From a bacterium (GTDB lineage: Bacteria > Acidobacteriota > Terriglobia > Terriglobales > Acidobacteriaceae): a stretch of 36,650 bases of DNA. The translations under genes were made by a program, and so were the position numbers. The stretch covers positions 1 to 36,650 of the forward strand of contig JAMFSC010000080.1 of the NCBI GenBank assembly GCA_026225095.1, written 5' to 3'. Shown here one piece after another: positions 26,946-35,386 of this stretch. The notes under the pieces are model-generated. The model saw only the letters and a program-made list of their open reading frames with translations, did not search any database and was not told where the DNA came from. Position 1 is the first letter of the stretch, and each line of letters opens with the position of its first letter.

Positions 26946-28964
26946 CTAAGGCTTCATTGGAAGATCCAGCGTCGGATTTTTGGTAAAGAAGTCGTATGGC
27001 CGGATCTGAAATTCGTGCCACATGATTGGCATCTGCGGCCAGTCCTCGGTGCGAGGCGTATGGTGGAATCCGACCGTGTACCAGGCAACAATATCTGTAT
27101 CCATGATGTTGCGGTTCTTCTTTGTCCAGTACGCTAGACCGTCGGTGCCGCGACTTCCGCTCACATACGTTCCGGCGGCGAATTGCTCCTTCGCGTCATA
27201 GGGCGTGATCCAGAGTTGGTGCTCGGAGAATCCCGCTCGCTTCTGGGGCCACTCGCCCGAAGGGAGCAGGGACCCGGCAGTCTGACCCGCCATAATCTCA
27301 TAGCTCGTCGGATAGCCTTGAGGCCCCTTAGAGTCAGAGCTGACGAAGCGCCACATGGTCGGCTGCTGCATGCTGATGTCCATCTTGCCCTCACTCTCGG
27401 TCTTCGGCATCGTTGGCTTCATCGCCCAGATCACATGCCGGCCATAGTCCGTCTTGTTCGAGGGAATAGTGTACTGAACCAACTTATCGGCCATGAATGA
27501 GTTCTTTGGCCCGTCAACATCAAGATCGAGTCGGAATGAGAAAAAGTGATCATGATTGACGGCGTCCGTTCCCGGGGCCACGAGGTGACCGAACTCAACA
27601 GGCCCACCGGGAGCAGAGCTATCCGCAATGCCAGTCGACATTCCCTTGCTGACGTCCGTGTCGGTTACAGGCTTGACTTCAAGAATCCCGGTCGCGCCCA
27701 CACCAACCGTCATCGCGCCATCCTGACCGAAGCGCCAATCGAGCACATAATCATAGTTGCCCACCGTGGCGACGGTACGCAGCACGAGTTCGCGCGTGGG
27801 TCGGCCAAACGTGCCGCTCGCATCTCCATGGCGCCATGCCACGTCTCCCTTTGTGCGTTCGAAGAGGCAGGCCAATTGGGGCCGCTCGAACGGGGAGCCA
27901 TCTTCCTTATAGAAGAAGCCGGAAAAGAACGTTGCATAGTCAGGACAATCGATCCCAGCGACCAGTGGCTTGATCAGGCCAAGACCAGTGTTCATAAAAT
28001 ATTCGCCGCCATCGAGAAACACGTGCGAATTCCACGTCTCCTCTGGATCCTGGTAGGGCACATACATCTCCGACAAGGCGCCCTCATACATGACCGAACG
28101 CAACTTACCCTTGTCCTCGATTCCCACCATGTTCAGCACCGGCCCCTGGCGAGGATCAAGCCTAAAACGAAAGCGCCAGTTCTGCCAGGACACCAATCCC
28201 TTATCGATGGTGAAGCTTGGTCCCGCCGCCTGAACAACGGTGATAGGCTTGGTCCCGGCAATAGCCTCTCCGCCCATACCGTCATAGATCCCTGTGGTCG
28301 GGGACGATGGGATAATTCCGTAATCCGAGACGCGGAGAACCTTCTTCGTCTTCATGTCGGCGGTGAAAAACAGCCCACCTACCTCACGGTCCCAAGCTCC
28401 TGAGATCGCACCCTCCGAGTTGGTGCAACCACCCCACGCGATGCGACTCTCCGGATCCTTTTGCTCCGGAAGGCCGATGTACCCGGCGGGAGTGGGAAAG
28501 CAGTCCACATGCCTCAGATCAGTGATCCCACGCTTCCTGAGAGCCTCGATGATGCGCGGATCATGTTTGATCGCCTCCCCGACCTCATGCTCTTCGGTAT
28601 CCGTATACGGCGCGTGCTCTCCCTTTAATGCTTCAAAAGAGTCGAGTTTTTTTGAAGTAATATCAACGACTGCCGCATACGACGTACCTTCATCCAGCAT
28701 GACCACGTCTGCTTTGCGATCGATTGGAGTTCCAGGCATCCACCGCAATACCACTTGCTTATCCGCTTCGTGGAGCAGGATGCTGGCGAACAGCGTCTTC
28801 TCATGTACGTGCCCCTCGCTGCGAAGCGTCTGGTAAATCGTCCAGTACTCCTGGGGCGTGAGGGCGTCTAAAGGATGGTTTACGACAGGAGTGAGCGCGT
28901 TCGCGGCGGCGGGGAAAGATGCGCCCGCACAGAGTAGAGCAATCGATGCCACAAGCCTTCTCAA
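26946..28964 (-). CDS. Secreted copper-containing primary-amine oxidase (TPQ)
   Basis: A 672-residue enzyme. The signal peptide ends near AAANA (residues 1-23). Family marks: catalytic base Asp318 in VFLDGGEY, the topaquinone precursor Tyr404 in TVGNYDY, and copper ligands His471 and His473 in NHDHFFSF and His635 in GFHHTPRTEDWP. It oxidises primary amines with O2 to aldehyde, ammonia and hydrogen peroxide, and forms TPQ itself with copper and O2. E. coli TynA is a periplasmic relative with an extra N-terminal domain that is absent here. The start is TTG at 28964 with AAGGAG five bases upstream; no nearby ATG gives a signal peptide. It is probably co-transcribed with TonB receptor 2. Confidence 0.93.
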   Translation of the reverse strand: MRRLVASIALLCAGASFPAAANALTPVVNHPLDALTPQEYWTIYQTLRSEGHVHEKTLFASILLHEADKQVVLRWMPGTPIDRKADVVMLDEGTSYAAVVDITSKKLDSFEALKGEHAPYTDTEEHEVGEAIKHDPRIIEALRKRGITDLRHVDCFPTPAGYIGLPEQKDPESRIAWGGCTNSEGAISGAWDREVGGLFFTADMKTKKVLRVSDYGIIPSSPTTGIYDGMGGEAIAGTKPITVVQAAGPSFTIDKGLVSWQNWRFRFRLDPRQGPVLNMVGIEDKGKLRSVMYEGALSEMYVPYQDPEETWNSHVFLDGGEYFMNTGLGLIKPLVAGIDCPDYATFFSGFFYKEDGSPFERPQLACLFERTKGDVAWRHGDASGTFGRPTRELVLRTVATVGNYDYVLDWRFGQDGAMTVGVGATGILEVKPVTDTDVSKGMSTGIADSSAPGGPVEFGHLVAPGTDAVNHDHFFSFRLDLDVDGPKNSFMADKLVQYTIPSNKTDYGRHVIWAMKPTMPKTESEGKMDISMQQPTMWRFVSSDSKGPQGYPTSYEIMAGQTAGSLLPSGEWPQKRAGFSEHQLWITPYDAKEQFAAGTYVSGSRGTDGLAYWTKKNRNIMDTDIVAWYTVGFHHTPRTEDWPQMPIMWHEFQIRPYDFFTKNPTLDLPMKP

Positions 28965-30220
28965 ATGTTCTCCTTAGAATTACGTGACGAGTCGGGCTGA
29001 GTAAGCCCAACCGGGTCTACACAGTGATCGACCAGTTGAATGATCTCAACGATGACTGCAACGCTAACCATGAGCGATAATGCCGTGCTTCGGATCGTCT
29101 GGGTCGAAATTGTAATGTGGGTGCTAACACAAGAGATACCGCACCCTTTGATAAATAACAAGAAAAATATTGTCTTTTGCAATTTGGCTATCTTGTCGAC
29201 TGTTTCTCACATCCCCTAAGGAATTTCTGAACAAGTCTGCATCCTCGATCTAACGAATGAATGATGTAACTGAGAATGAATGGCGATGCGACAACAGATC
29301 TGGCGTCACCCGCAGACCTCGAGAGGTGCCTTCCCGTGCGAGAGACCTTCGTTCCCGAGCCCTTGGTTGACTCGTGGCACGCCGCCGCTATGATGATGTT
29401 CATCCAAAGACTCTCCGGAAGTTGGAGCGTCAAGGCCAGATACCTGGAGTGCATGAGGGCAGTTTTGGCGCTTTCGAGCATCAGTCATCGAGGATTGGAT
29501 TTCCGCACAAATGCCGAGCTAATTTAATCTGATCCCTGTGAGGTCATTTGCAATGCGGGAGATTACATTGGCGTCCAAGGCTAGTTAGAAAAGTATGGCC
29601 GGAAGCACTCTGTGGACGATGTACAAGTCGTTCCGTCTTCAAACAAAAATCCTGGACGCACGCGACCAGCAGTTGCTCACGATCTGCACCAGGAAGCGGC
29701 ACCATAGAATCGCAACCCCGCTTGCCGGCAAGTGAGGGCGAGGTCTGGGATCTCTGGCGGTAGCCCCTCTGCAAGTCGAACACACAGCTCGAACGATCGG
29801 ATGATTTAGCCGAAACTCGATGAGATCCGTTGCGATGGGGTGTTCCTTGTGCCCCTCCTTCTGACAGTACTGATAAATATTGTGAGTTGGCCGTCGACCC
29901 GACACGGGCGATGTCGCCTAGCCATAGCAGCAGTAACTGCCTCGCTTTTCACATCACTGGCTCGGATTGGGTGCGGTGCATCGGCCACGACCTGCCCCGC
30001 ATACAGCATGTGTTCCTGAGTGTTGCCCCCTTGCCCGCGAACCTTCAAGATGATTTCGCGGGCCTTCTCATCCACTCGGCGATGATGTCAGCAATCAAGG
30101 CTCTCAAGAACACACCATTCACCAAGACCGGCGACGTCGCCAGACGATTCCTGAATTTTCAGATAAAAGGGCCTCGTGAAGTCGTGCGTCCTGCTCGAAG
30201 TTGATATCCTATCTATTGCC
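28965..30220. other. Long gene-poor region upstream of the amine oxidase
   Basis: About 1.25 kb without a gene I can support. Overlapping frames of 60-124 codons occur on both strands with lower GC and no motif. One 73-codon minus-strand frame (28961-29182, TTG start, hydrophobic) ends in a TGA overlapping the oxidase TTG start by four bases, which could be a leader peptide but is weak. The region near 29100-29200 is AT-rich and probably contains the oxidase promoter. No complete transposase or inverted-repeat pair is seen; a decayed gene is possible. Confidence 0.5.
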
Positions 30221-31300
30221 ATGACCACGAAAAAAGAACTCCTCTCCGCCCAGATTCAGCACATCGACATCAAGCAGCACAACGTCGTCCCCCTCGTCGA
30301 CGCCATGGCCTCGATGGCCTTCTCCGCCCGCGACACCGCCCGGGCCGCCTCCATCTACGAGATGATGCTCCGCGACACAGAATGTGGAGTCATCCTCTGC
30401 CTCGCCGGAAGCCTCATCTCCGCCGGCCTCCAGAAGGTCATCGTCGACCTCCTCCGAAACAACATGGTGGACGCCATCGTCTCCACCGGAGCCAACATCG
30501 TCGACCAGGACTTCTTCGAGGCCCTCGGCTACCGCCACTACATCGCCTCCGACGCCTATAAGTATGGTCACGAAGACGGCGTCCTCCGCGAACTCATGAT
30601 CGACCGCATCTACGACACCTTCATCGACGAAGAAGAGCTTCGCATCTGCGACGACGTCACCCGCGAGATCACCGACTCCCTCGAACCTCGCCCCTACAGC
30701 TCCCGCGAGTTCATCCGCGAGATGGGCGCTTACCTCGCCAAAAACGGCCGCACCCCCGCCCAGGGCAACAGCGACTCCATCGTCCTCGCCGCCTTCGAGA
30801 TGAACATCCCGATCTTCTGCCCCGCCTTCTCCGACTGCTCCGCCGGCTTCGGTCTCGTCGCCCACCAGCACGCCCGCCAGGGCAAGCCCACCGTCTCGAT
30901 CGACTCCGCCAAGGACTTCTACGAGATCACCCGCCTGAAGATCGAGAACCCCTCCACCGGTCTCCTGATGATCGGCGGCGGTGTCCCCAAGAACTTCGCC
31001 CAGGACATCGTGGTCGCCGCCGAAATCCTCGGTGTCGACGCCCCCATGCACAAGTACGCCATCCAGATCACCGTAGCCGACGCCCGCGACGGTGCCCTCT
31101 CCGGGTCCACGCTCAAGGAGGCAAGCTCCTGGGGCAAGGTCGACACCGTCTGGGAGCAGATGGTCTTCTCCGAAGCCACCCTGGCCTTCCCCCTCATCGC
31201 CGGATACGCCTTCCATAAGCAGGCATTCGCGGCCCGCAAGCCCAAGCGATGGTCGCAGGTCCTCGATCTCGTCCCCGCCCACGCAGCAGTCTCCGCCTGA
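30221..31300 (+). CDS. Deoxyhypusine-synthase family protein (probable polyamine aminobutyltransferase)
   Basis: A 359-residue protein with the deoxyhypusine synthase fold: NAD-binding segments LCLAGSLISAG and VSTGANIVDQDF, the spermidine-site region (SIVLAAFEMNIPIFCPAFSD), GGGVPKNF with the active-site lysine at Lys257, and EASSWGKV...FPLIAGYAF. In eukaryotes and archaea this enzyme modifies eIF5A/aIF5A; bacteria lack that target. Bacterial relatives are thought to transfer aminobutyl groups between small polyamines, as plant homospermidine synthase does. The ATG at 30221 fits family alignments but has no clear ribosome site; a GTG at 30176 with AAAAGGG upstream is an alternative. A 12-bp hairpin follows the stop. 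The catalysed reaction is inferred. Confidence 0.88.
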   Translation: MTTKKELLSAQIQHIDIKQHNVVPLVDAMASMAFSARDTARAASIYEMMLRDTECGVILCLAGSLISAGLQKVIVDLLRNNMVDAIVSTGANIVDQDFFEALGYRHYIASDAYKYGHEDGVLRELMIDRIYDTFIDEEELRICDDVTREITDSLEPRPYSSREFIREMGAYLAKNGRTPAQGNSDSIVLAAFEMNIPIFCPAFSDCSAGFGLVAHQHARQGKPTVSIDSAKDFYEITRLKIENPSTGLLMIGGGVPKNFAQDIVVAAEILGVDAPMHKYAIQITVADARDGALSGSTLKEASSWGKVDTVWEQMVFSEATLAFPLIAGYAFHKQAFAARKPKRWSQVLDLVPAHAAVSA

Positions 31301-31306
31301 ACCTCG

Positions 31307-31334
31307 ACGGGCCGCCGCTCATGCGGTGGCCCGT
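31307..31334 (+). terminator. 12-bp hairpin after the deoxyhypusine-synthase-like gene
   Basis: ACGGGCCGCCGC at 31307-31318 pairs with GCGGTGGCCCGT at 31323-31334 (one G-U pair, TCAT loop), starting 6 bases after the stop. No T-tract follows, so it may end transcription inefficiently or stabilise the mRNA. A second, AT-rich stem (TTTGGT/ACCAAA) lies at 31351-31369. Confidence 0.5.
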
Positions 31335-31422
31335 GCCACCCTGAATAACATTTGGTATACAAAACCAAAGTAACCGTGTCCGCAACCGAGAGATACCTGC
31401 GGTAACATCACATCATCTCTCG

Positions 31423-33216
31423 ATGACCACGTTCAATATCGCCGCATGGCTCATCCTCGCCGCCGTCTCGATAGCCCTCCTGGTCAGCTGGACCCAGGCA
31501 CGTCGGACCATCGCAGAACTCGAACTCCAGGTCGCTGAAGCCCAGGCCCGGCAGCTACAGAACGAACTAAGCCTCTCCCAGCGATCGCAGCTCGACTCGA
31601 TCAAAGACGAGTTCATCTCCACAGTCTCCCACGAACTCCGCACCCCCCTCACCAGCATCCGCGGGGCCCTCGGACTCCTGTCCGCCGGCCTCATGGGTCC
31701 GCTCGACGCCAAAGCGCATAAGCTCCTACGAATCTCCGTCACGAACACCGACCGCCTCATCCGCCTTATCAACGACATCCTCGACCTCGAGCGCATGGAG
31801 TCGGGCCGCGCGCCGCTCCATCTCCGCCGCTGTTCCCTCACCGAGCTCGTCAATCAGGCCATCGAGAGCATGTCCTCCCTCGCCGACTCCGCCCGGGTCC
31901 GCATCCTCTTCAAACCCACCGAACACCCCCTCGCCGAGCCTGATCGCCGAGTCCAGTCCTTCGACCTGGCAGACTTCGCCGAACTCGCCGAACTTGGCCC
32001 CTACACCACCCGCCGCCGCAAGACCGACCGCCCCCTCCCGGGCCCCGATCCCGCCTACTTCGACGGCGATCCCGACCGCGTTCTCCAGGTCCTCACCAAT
32101 CTCCTCTCGAACGCGATCAAGTTCTCCCCTCCCGGCAGTCTCGTCGCCGTCACCCTCGAAGCCTACCCTGAGCTCCTCCGTCTCTGCGTCGCCGACCAGG
32201 GCCGCGGCATCCCCGACGACATGCTCGAGACCATCTTTGACCGCTTCCAGCAGGTCGAAGCCACCGACTCTCGCCAGAAGGGCGGCACCGGCCTCGGACT
32301 CGCCATCTCCCGCAGCATCGTCCAGCAGCACGGCGGAACCATCTACGCGCAGCGCAACTCAGGTCCCGGAGTCCGCTTCTATATCGACCTGCCGCGCATC
32401 AACCGCTCCTCCGACCACATCCCCCCCGCCATCCCGGAGGTTGCCTCCCCCCTCTCACGTTCTCAAGGAGCGATCATCGTCTGCGCTGCCGACGCCGGCG
32501 TCCGCAGCATCGTCGCCGGGCAACTCCGCCGTTCCGGCTACATCGTGCTCGAGACCGCTTCCGGAGAAGAGACCCTCGCCACCGCCGCCGCGCACGTCCT
32601 CGACGCGATCCTCCTCGACCTCCGCACGCCCGGAATAGGCGGCTGGAAGACCCTCGAGCGCCTCAAACGCGACTCCTCCACCTCCAGCATCCCGGTCGTC
32701 ATCCTCTCCGTCCTCGGCCCCGCGGATCACCCCGCCGCCCCCGTCGCCGAGGCCCAGGCCGGCATTTCAAGAATCCACGACGAGAGCCTCCACCTCGAGC
32801 AGCTCGTCCGCGCCCTCCACCCCGGCGATGGTCCAGGCCATCTTCTCCTCGTCGAACACGATCCCAATCTCGCCACCATCGTCATCGACGGCTTCCATCA
32901 TCGCGAGTTCCGCGTCGACCACGCCACCACCTGCAACCAGGCCATGGACCGCTGCCTCAGCGCCCCTCCCGATCTTCTCCTCCTCAACCTTGCCCTTCCC
33001 GACGGACATGGCTTCTCCCTGGTCGACTGGATCCGTACCCAGCCCAACCTGCGTGCTGTCCCCCTCATCGTCTACTCCGGACATGCTCTATCCGCCCAGG
33101 ACCGAGCCATGCGCGACCTGGGCCCTACCCACCTTCTCGCCCTCGCGAAGGTTCAGCCGCGCGAGGTCGAAGAGCTTGTCCTCTCCATGGTCCACCGCCT
33201 CCGCCGCCCCGCCTGA
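31423..33216 (+). CDS. Hybrid sensor histidine kinase with two C-terminal receiver domains
   Basis: A 597-residue protein: one membrane helix (residues 5-23), a coiled coil, HisKA with phospho-accepting His70 (STVSHELRTPL), and a HATPase domain with N-box NLLSNAIKF at 226-234 and GTGLGLAIS at 288-296. Receiver 1 (about 348-465) keeps acceptor Asp399 (LLDLRTPG) but lacks the conserved lysine. Receiver 2 (about 472-590) has Asn522 where the acceptor Asp should be (LLLNLALPDG) but keeps a lysine at 576, so it is probably not phosphorylated. With only two residues before the helix there is no external sensor domain. The CheY-like and HPt genes directly downstream suggest a split phosphorelay. The start is the ATG at 31423; no strong ribosome site. 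Confidence 0.9.
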   Translation: MTTFNIAAWLILAAVSIALLVSWTQARRTIAELELQVAEAQARQLQNELSLSQRSQLDSIKDEFISTVSHELRTPLTSIRGALGLLSAGLMGPLDAKAHKLLRISVTNTDRLIRLINDILDLERMESGRAPLHLRRCSLTELVNQAIESMSSLADSARVRILFKPTEHPLAEPDRRVQSFDLADFAELAELGPYTTRRRKTDRPLPGPDPAYFDGDPDRVLQVLTNLLSNAIKFSPPGSLVAVTLEAYPELLRLCVADQGRGIPDDMLETIFDRFQQVEATDSRQKGGTGLGLAISRSIVQQHGGTIYAQRNSGPGVRFYIDLPRINRSSDHIPPAIPEVASPLSRSQGAIIVCAADAGVRSIVAGQLRRSGYIVLETASGEETLATAAAHVLDAILLDLRTPGIGGWKTLERLKRDSSTSSIPVVILSVLGPADHPAAPVAEAQAGISRIHDESLHLEQLVRALHPGDGPGHLLLVEHDPNLATIVIDGFHHREFRVDHATTCNQAMDRCLSAPPDLLLLNLALPDGHGFSLVDWIRTQPNLRAVPLIVYSGHALSAQDRAMRDLGPTHLLALAKVQPREVEELVLSMVHRLRRPA

Positions 33217-33281
33217 AGCCGTCCCCGCCATGCACATGCCATCCCCCTTACCCCGCCTCTTCACCATGAGAGAATCACCCT

Positions 33282-33692
33282 ATGCGCCGCATCCTCATCA
33301 TCGACGACGAAGATGACATCCGCGAGGTTGCCGCCCTCTCGCTCGAAGCAACCGCCGGTTGGAACATCACCACCGCATCCTCAGGTCTCGAAGGCATCCG
33401 CACCGCCGCCACAGCCGAACCCAAGCCCGACGCCATCCTCATGGATGTTATGATGCCCGGCATGGACGGTCCCACCGCCTTCCGCCAGATGCAGCAGACA
33501 CCCGGAGTCGCCGGCATCCCCGTCATCCTCCTCACCGCCAAGGTCCAGGGCATCGACCAGCGCCGTTTCGCCGGCCTCGGCGTCGCCGCCGTCCTCTTCA
33601 AGCCCTTCGATCCCCTCGCGCTCGCCGCCCAGATCGCCAAGGTTCTCGGCTGGACCGAAGTCCTGGCTCCACAGCACTCCCTGTTGGAATAA
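33282..33692 (+). CDS. Single-domain response regulator (CheY-like)
   Basis: A 136-residue protein consisting of one receiver domain: acidic cluster IIDDEDD (residues 6-12), phospho-acceptor Asp55 in LMDVMMPGMDG, Thr85 in LLTA and Lys107 in LFKPFDP, all intact. There is no output domain. It would exchange phosphate with the upstream kinase and the downstream HPt protein and act through protein contact. It starts 65 bases after the hybrid kinase on the same strand. Confidence 0.92.
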   Translation: MRRILIIDDEDDIREVAALSLEATAGWNITTASSGLEGIRTAATAEPKPDAILMDVMMPGMDGPTAFRQMQQTPGVAGIPVILLTAKVQGIDQRRFAGLGVAAVLFKPFDPLALAAQIAKVLGWTEVLAPQHSLLE

Positions 33693-33695
33693 AGC

Positions 33696-33760
33696 CGGGT
33701 GCCCCACCTTCGCGACACGCCTCACCGTCGCTAAGGTGGGCCGGAGCGCCACAGTACCCG
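33696..33760. repeat. Two-tier hairpin element, probable dispersed intergenic repeat
   Basis: A 14-bp stem with one mismatch (33703-33716 with 33727-33740; core CCCACCTT/AAGGTGGG, 10-base loop) sits inside an outer 7-bp stem (CGGGTGC at 33696-33702 with GTACCCG at 33754-33760, one wobble). It begins four bases after the CheY-like stop. The GGGTGCCCCACCTT start resembles short repeats I remember from acidobacterial intergenic DNA; a copy count was not possible. It may also attenuate transcription between the CheY and HPt genes. Confidence 0.55.
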
Positions 33761-33870
33761 ACCCAGAGCCCTACACCTTCAACGAATCTGCTCTGATGGC
33801 CAGTCGTACTCCCTCTGACCACCATTTTGCTTCGCTTTCAAGCTCGCATCGTCTACGCTCTACAATCACC

Positions 33871-34215
33871 ATGCCAGACGAACCCGACGCCAGCGCTGCC
33901 GCCGCCGCGACAGCCGCAAGGATATCCGCCAGTCTCGATGCCCTCTGGGTGCGCAACCTCCCCATCATCCTCGCTCGCCTCGAGCTCTTCGACCGCGCCG
34001 CCGCCGCCGCACATAGCCGGCACCTCCAGGACGACCTCCGCATGGAAGCCGCCTCCGCCGCCCACAAGCTCGCCGGCTCCATGGGAATGTTCGGCCACGC
34101 CCAGGCCACCATGATCGCCCGCGAACTCGAGCGAACCCTCCTCGCCCCGGCCCCCGATCCCGACTCCGTCACGACCCTGTCCACCCAGCTCCGCGCCGCA
34201 CTCCCGCTCCCATAA
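33871..34215 (+). CDS. Histidine phosphotransfer (HPt) protein
   Basis: A 114-residue, helical, alanine-rich protein. The HPt motif is AAHKLAGSMGMFG with phospho-histidine His65. It has no other domain. The ATG at 33871 gives the normal HPt size; an ATG at 33736 would add 45 residues translated from the repeat-flanked spacer. With the hybrid kinase and CheY-like protein upstream it completes a kinase-receiver-HPt set. The final output protein is unknown; none of the three carries a DNA-binding domain. Confidence 0.82.
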   Translation: MPDEPDASAAAAATAARISASLDALWVRNLPIILARLELFDRAAAAAHSRHLQDDLRMEAASAAHKLAGSMGMFGHAQATMIARELERTLLAPAPDPDSVTTLSTQLRAALPLP

Positions 34216-34300
34216 CGCCCCTGCGCAAAAAGTCATCGAAGCCTCTGCCTCTGAAGTAAGATGGCCGACAGTATTTGCACATGCTAACTAGGAGGTAACC

Positions 34301-34609
34301 ATGCAAGAATTTGAGTTTCAGGTTCCTTCTTCTGCTCAAGGCGCAGATATCGATTCTGCAATCGAGTCGACATGTACCACGGAAGGGCTTCAGATCGGAA
34401 TGAAGGGCTCTCTAGCGAGTTTTCCCGGCTCTATTCATTGGCACTTCAAGAAGCCGGGTGAGCGGGGAACACTTGAGATCACCTCATTCCCTCGTGATAG
34501 AAGGATTTGGGCGAAGGTCCAGTCTGGTCGACGTGCAGACTGGATAGAGCCTTGCTTGACAAATATCAAGGTTAGGCTTGAGAAAGCTTTGAACGACTGT
34601 GTCAAATGA
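34301..34609 (+). CDS. Conserved-looking protein of unknown function (102 aa)
   Basis: A 102-residue soluble protein with no signal or membrane helix and no family I recognise. It alternates short strands and helices (MQEFEFQVPSS, SIHWHFKKPGERGTLEITSF, RIWAKVQSGRRADWIEPCLTNIKVRLEKAL). The ending helix and basic RRADW segment may bind something acidic. A very strong AGGAGGT six bases before the ATG supports real translation. GC is lower than in the neighbouring genes, a possible sign of transfer. Confidence 0.7.
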   Translation: MQEFEFQVPSSAQGADIDSAIESTCTTEGLQIGMKGSLASFPGSIHWHFKKPGERGTLEITSFPRDRRIWAKVQSGRRADWIEPCLTNIKVRLEKALNDCVK

Positions 34610-34688
34610 GAGAATCGTCTGGATAGGACAACTGCTTGAGTTACTCGTGCAATTCATTCACAAATCTCAGCATATGCTTTGAGGTGTT

Positions 34689-34769
34689 ATGAAACCGGAT
34701 GGAATAGATATCGAAACCGAAAGCGAAAACCCCGGTCCGCACGCCGTCCATAGCCACCCTCTCCTATGA
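34689..34769 (+). CDS. 26-residue leader ORF overlapping the LuxR-type gene
   Basis: ATG at 34689 (GAGG four bases upstream) opens a 26-codon frame beginning MKPDGIDIETESENPGPHAV. Its TGA overlaps the ATG of the next gene (ATGA). The LuxR-type gene has no ribosome site of its own, so this frame may serve translation coupling. It is short and acidic, with no known family. Confidence 0.45.
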   Translation: MKPDGIDIETESENPGPHAVHSHPLL

Positions 34770-35254
34770 AGCGCCACATCATCATCTGCGGATTGATAGG
34801 TGGAATCCTCATCACCGTGCTCAAGTGGACAGAGTATCGCTTCCTCGTCATCGAGCATTCCGTTGAGATCTACGGCGGCCTCACCGCCCTCACCTTCGCG
34901 CTTCTCGGAATCTGGCTCGGCGTCAGGCTTACCCGGTCCCCGGATCCAGTCGCGGAGCCCATCCCCGCCCCATCGGAGATCCCCGCTCCCACCCATCCGC
35001 ACCCCGTCTCATTCGTCCCCAAAGTCCCGTTCCTCCCTGACACGCACAGGCGGGATCGCCTCGGAATCACCCGCCGCGAACTCGAGATCCTCGAACTCAT
35101 CGCCCAGGGCATGAGCAATCGCGAGATCGCCGGAAAGCTCTTCGTCAGCGAAAACACCGTCAAGACCCACTGCAGCCGAGCCTTTGACAAACTCGGAGCC
35201 CGCCGCCGCACCCAGGCCGTGCAACTCGGCAAGGAACTCGGCCTGCTCCCCTGA
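34766..35254 (+). CDS. Membrane-tethered LuxR-type HTH transcription regulator
   Basis: A 162-residue protein: two membrane helices (about residues 4-20 and 36-54), a proline-rich linker (55-90), then a LuxR/GerE helix-turn-helix (about 97-160: TRRELEILELIAQGMSNREIAGKLFVSENTVKTHCSRAFDKLGA). There is no receiver domain. It would regulate from the membrane, perhaps responding to a membrane partner. The DUF4199 membrane protein gene 132 bases downstream is a partner seen often with such regulators in Acidobacteria and Bacteroidetes (from general knowledge). Confidence 0.85.
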   Translation: MKRHIIICGLIGGILITVLKWTEYRFLVIEHSVEIYGGLTALTFALLGIWLGVRLTRSPDPVAEPIPAPSEIPAPTHPHPVSFVPKVPFLPDTHRRDRLGITRRELEILELIAQGMSNREIAGKLFVSENTVKTHCSRAFDKLGARRRTQAVQLGKELGLLP

Positions 35255-35386
35255 AAGTCGTAATTTACTGCCGCCGACGTCAATATCACCCGAAAGCATG
35301 ACGACAAACACCCGGTCCCACACGCTACGGTAGGTCCAGCCTCACGCTCAACCCGACAACAGCACCCAAGAAAAGGGAGACCAACC

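Noticed and set aside
29379..29395. TGGCACG on the plus strand as a sigma-54 promoter
   Set aside because: The GC of the -12 element is absent at the required spacing and no gene begins shortly downstream.
29830..30204. 124-codon plus-strand frame before the deoxyhypusine-synthase-like gene
   Set aside because: Composition is unlike the neighbours, there is no motif, and it overlaps a minus-strand frame of similar quality. It could be decayed sequence but is not a supportable gene.
30209..31282. 357-codon minus-strand frame over the deoxyhypusine-synthase-like gene
   Set aside because: Low-complexity G, D, V, E sequence typical of the antisense of high-GC genes; the plus-strand gene has the family motifs.
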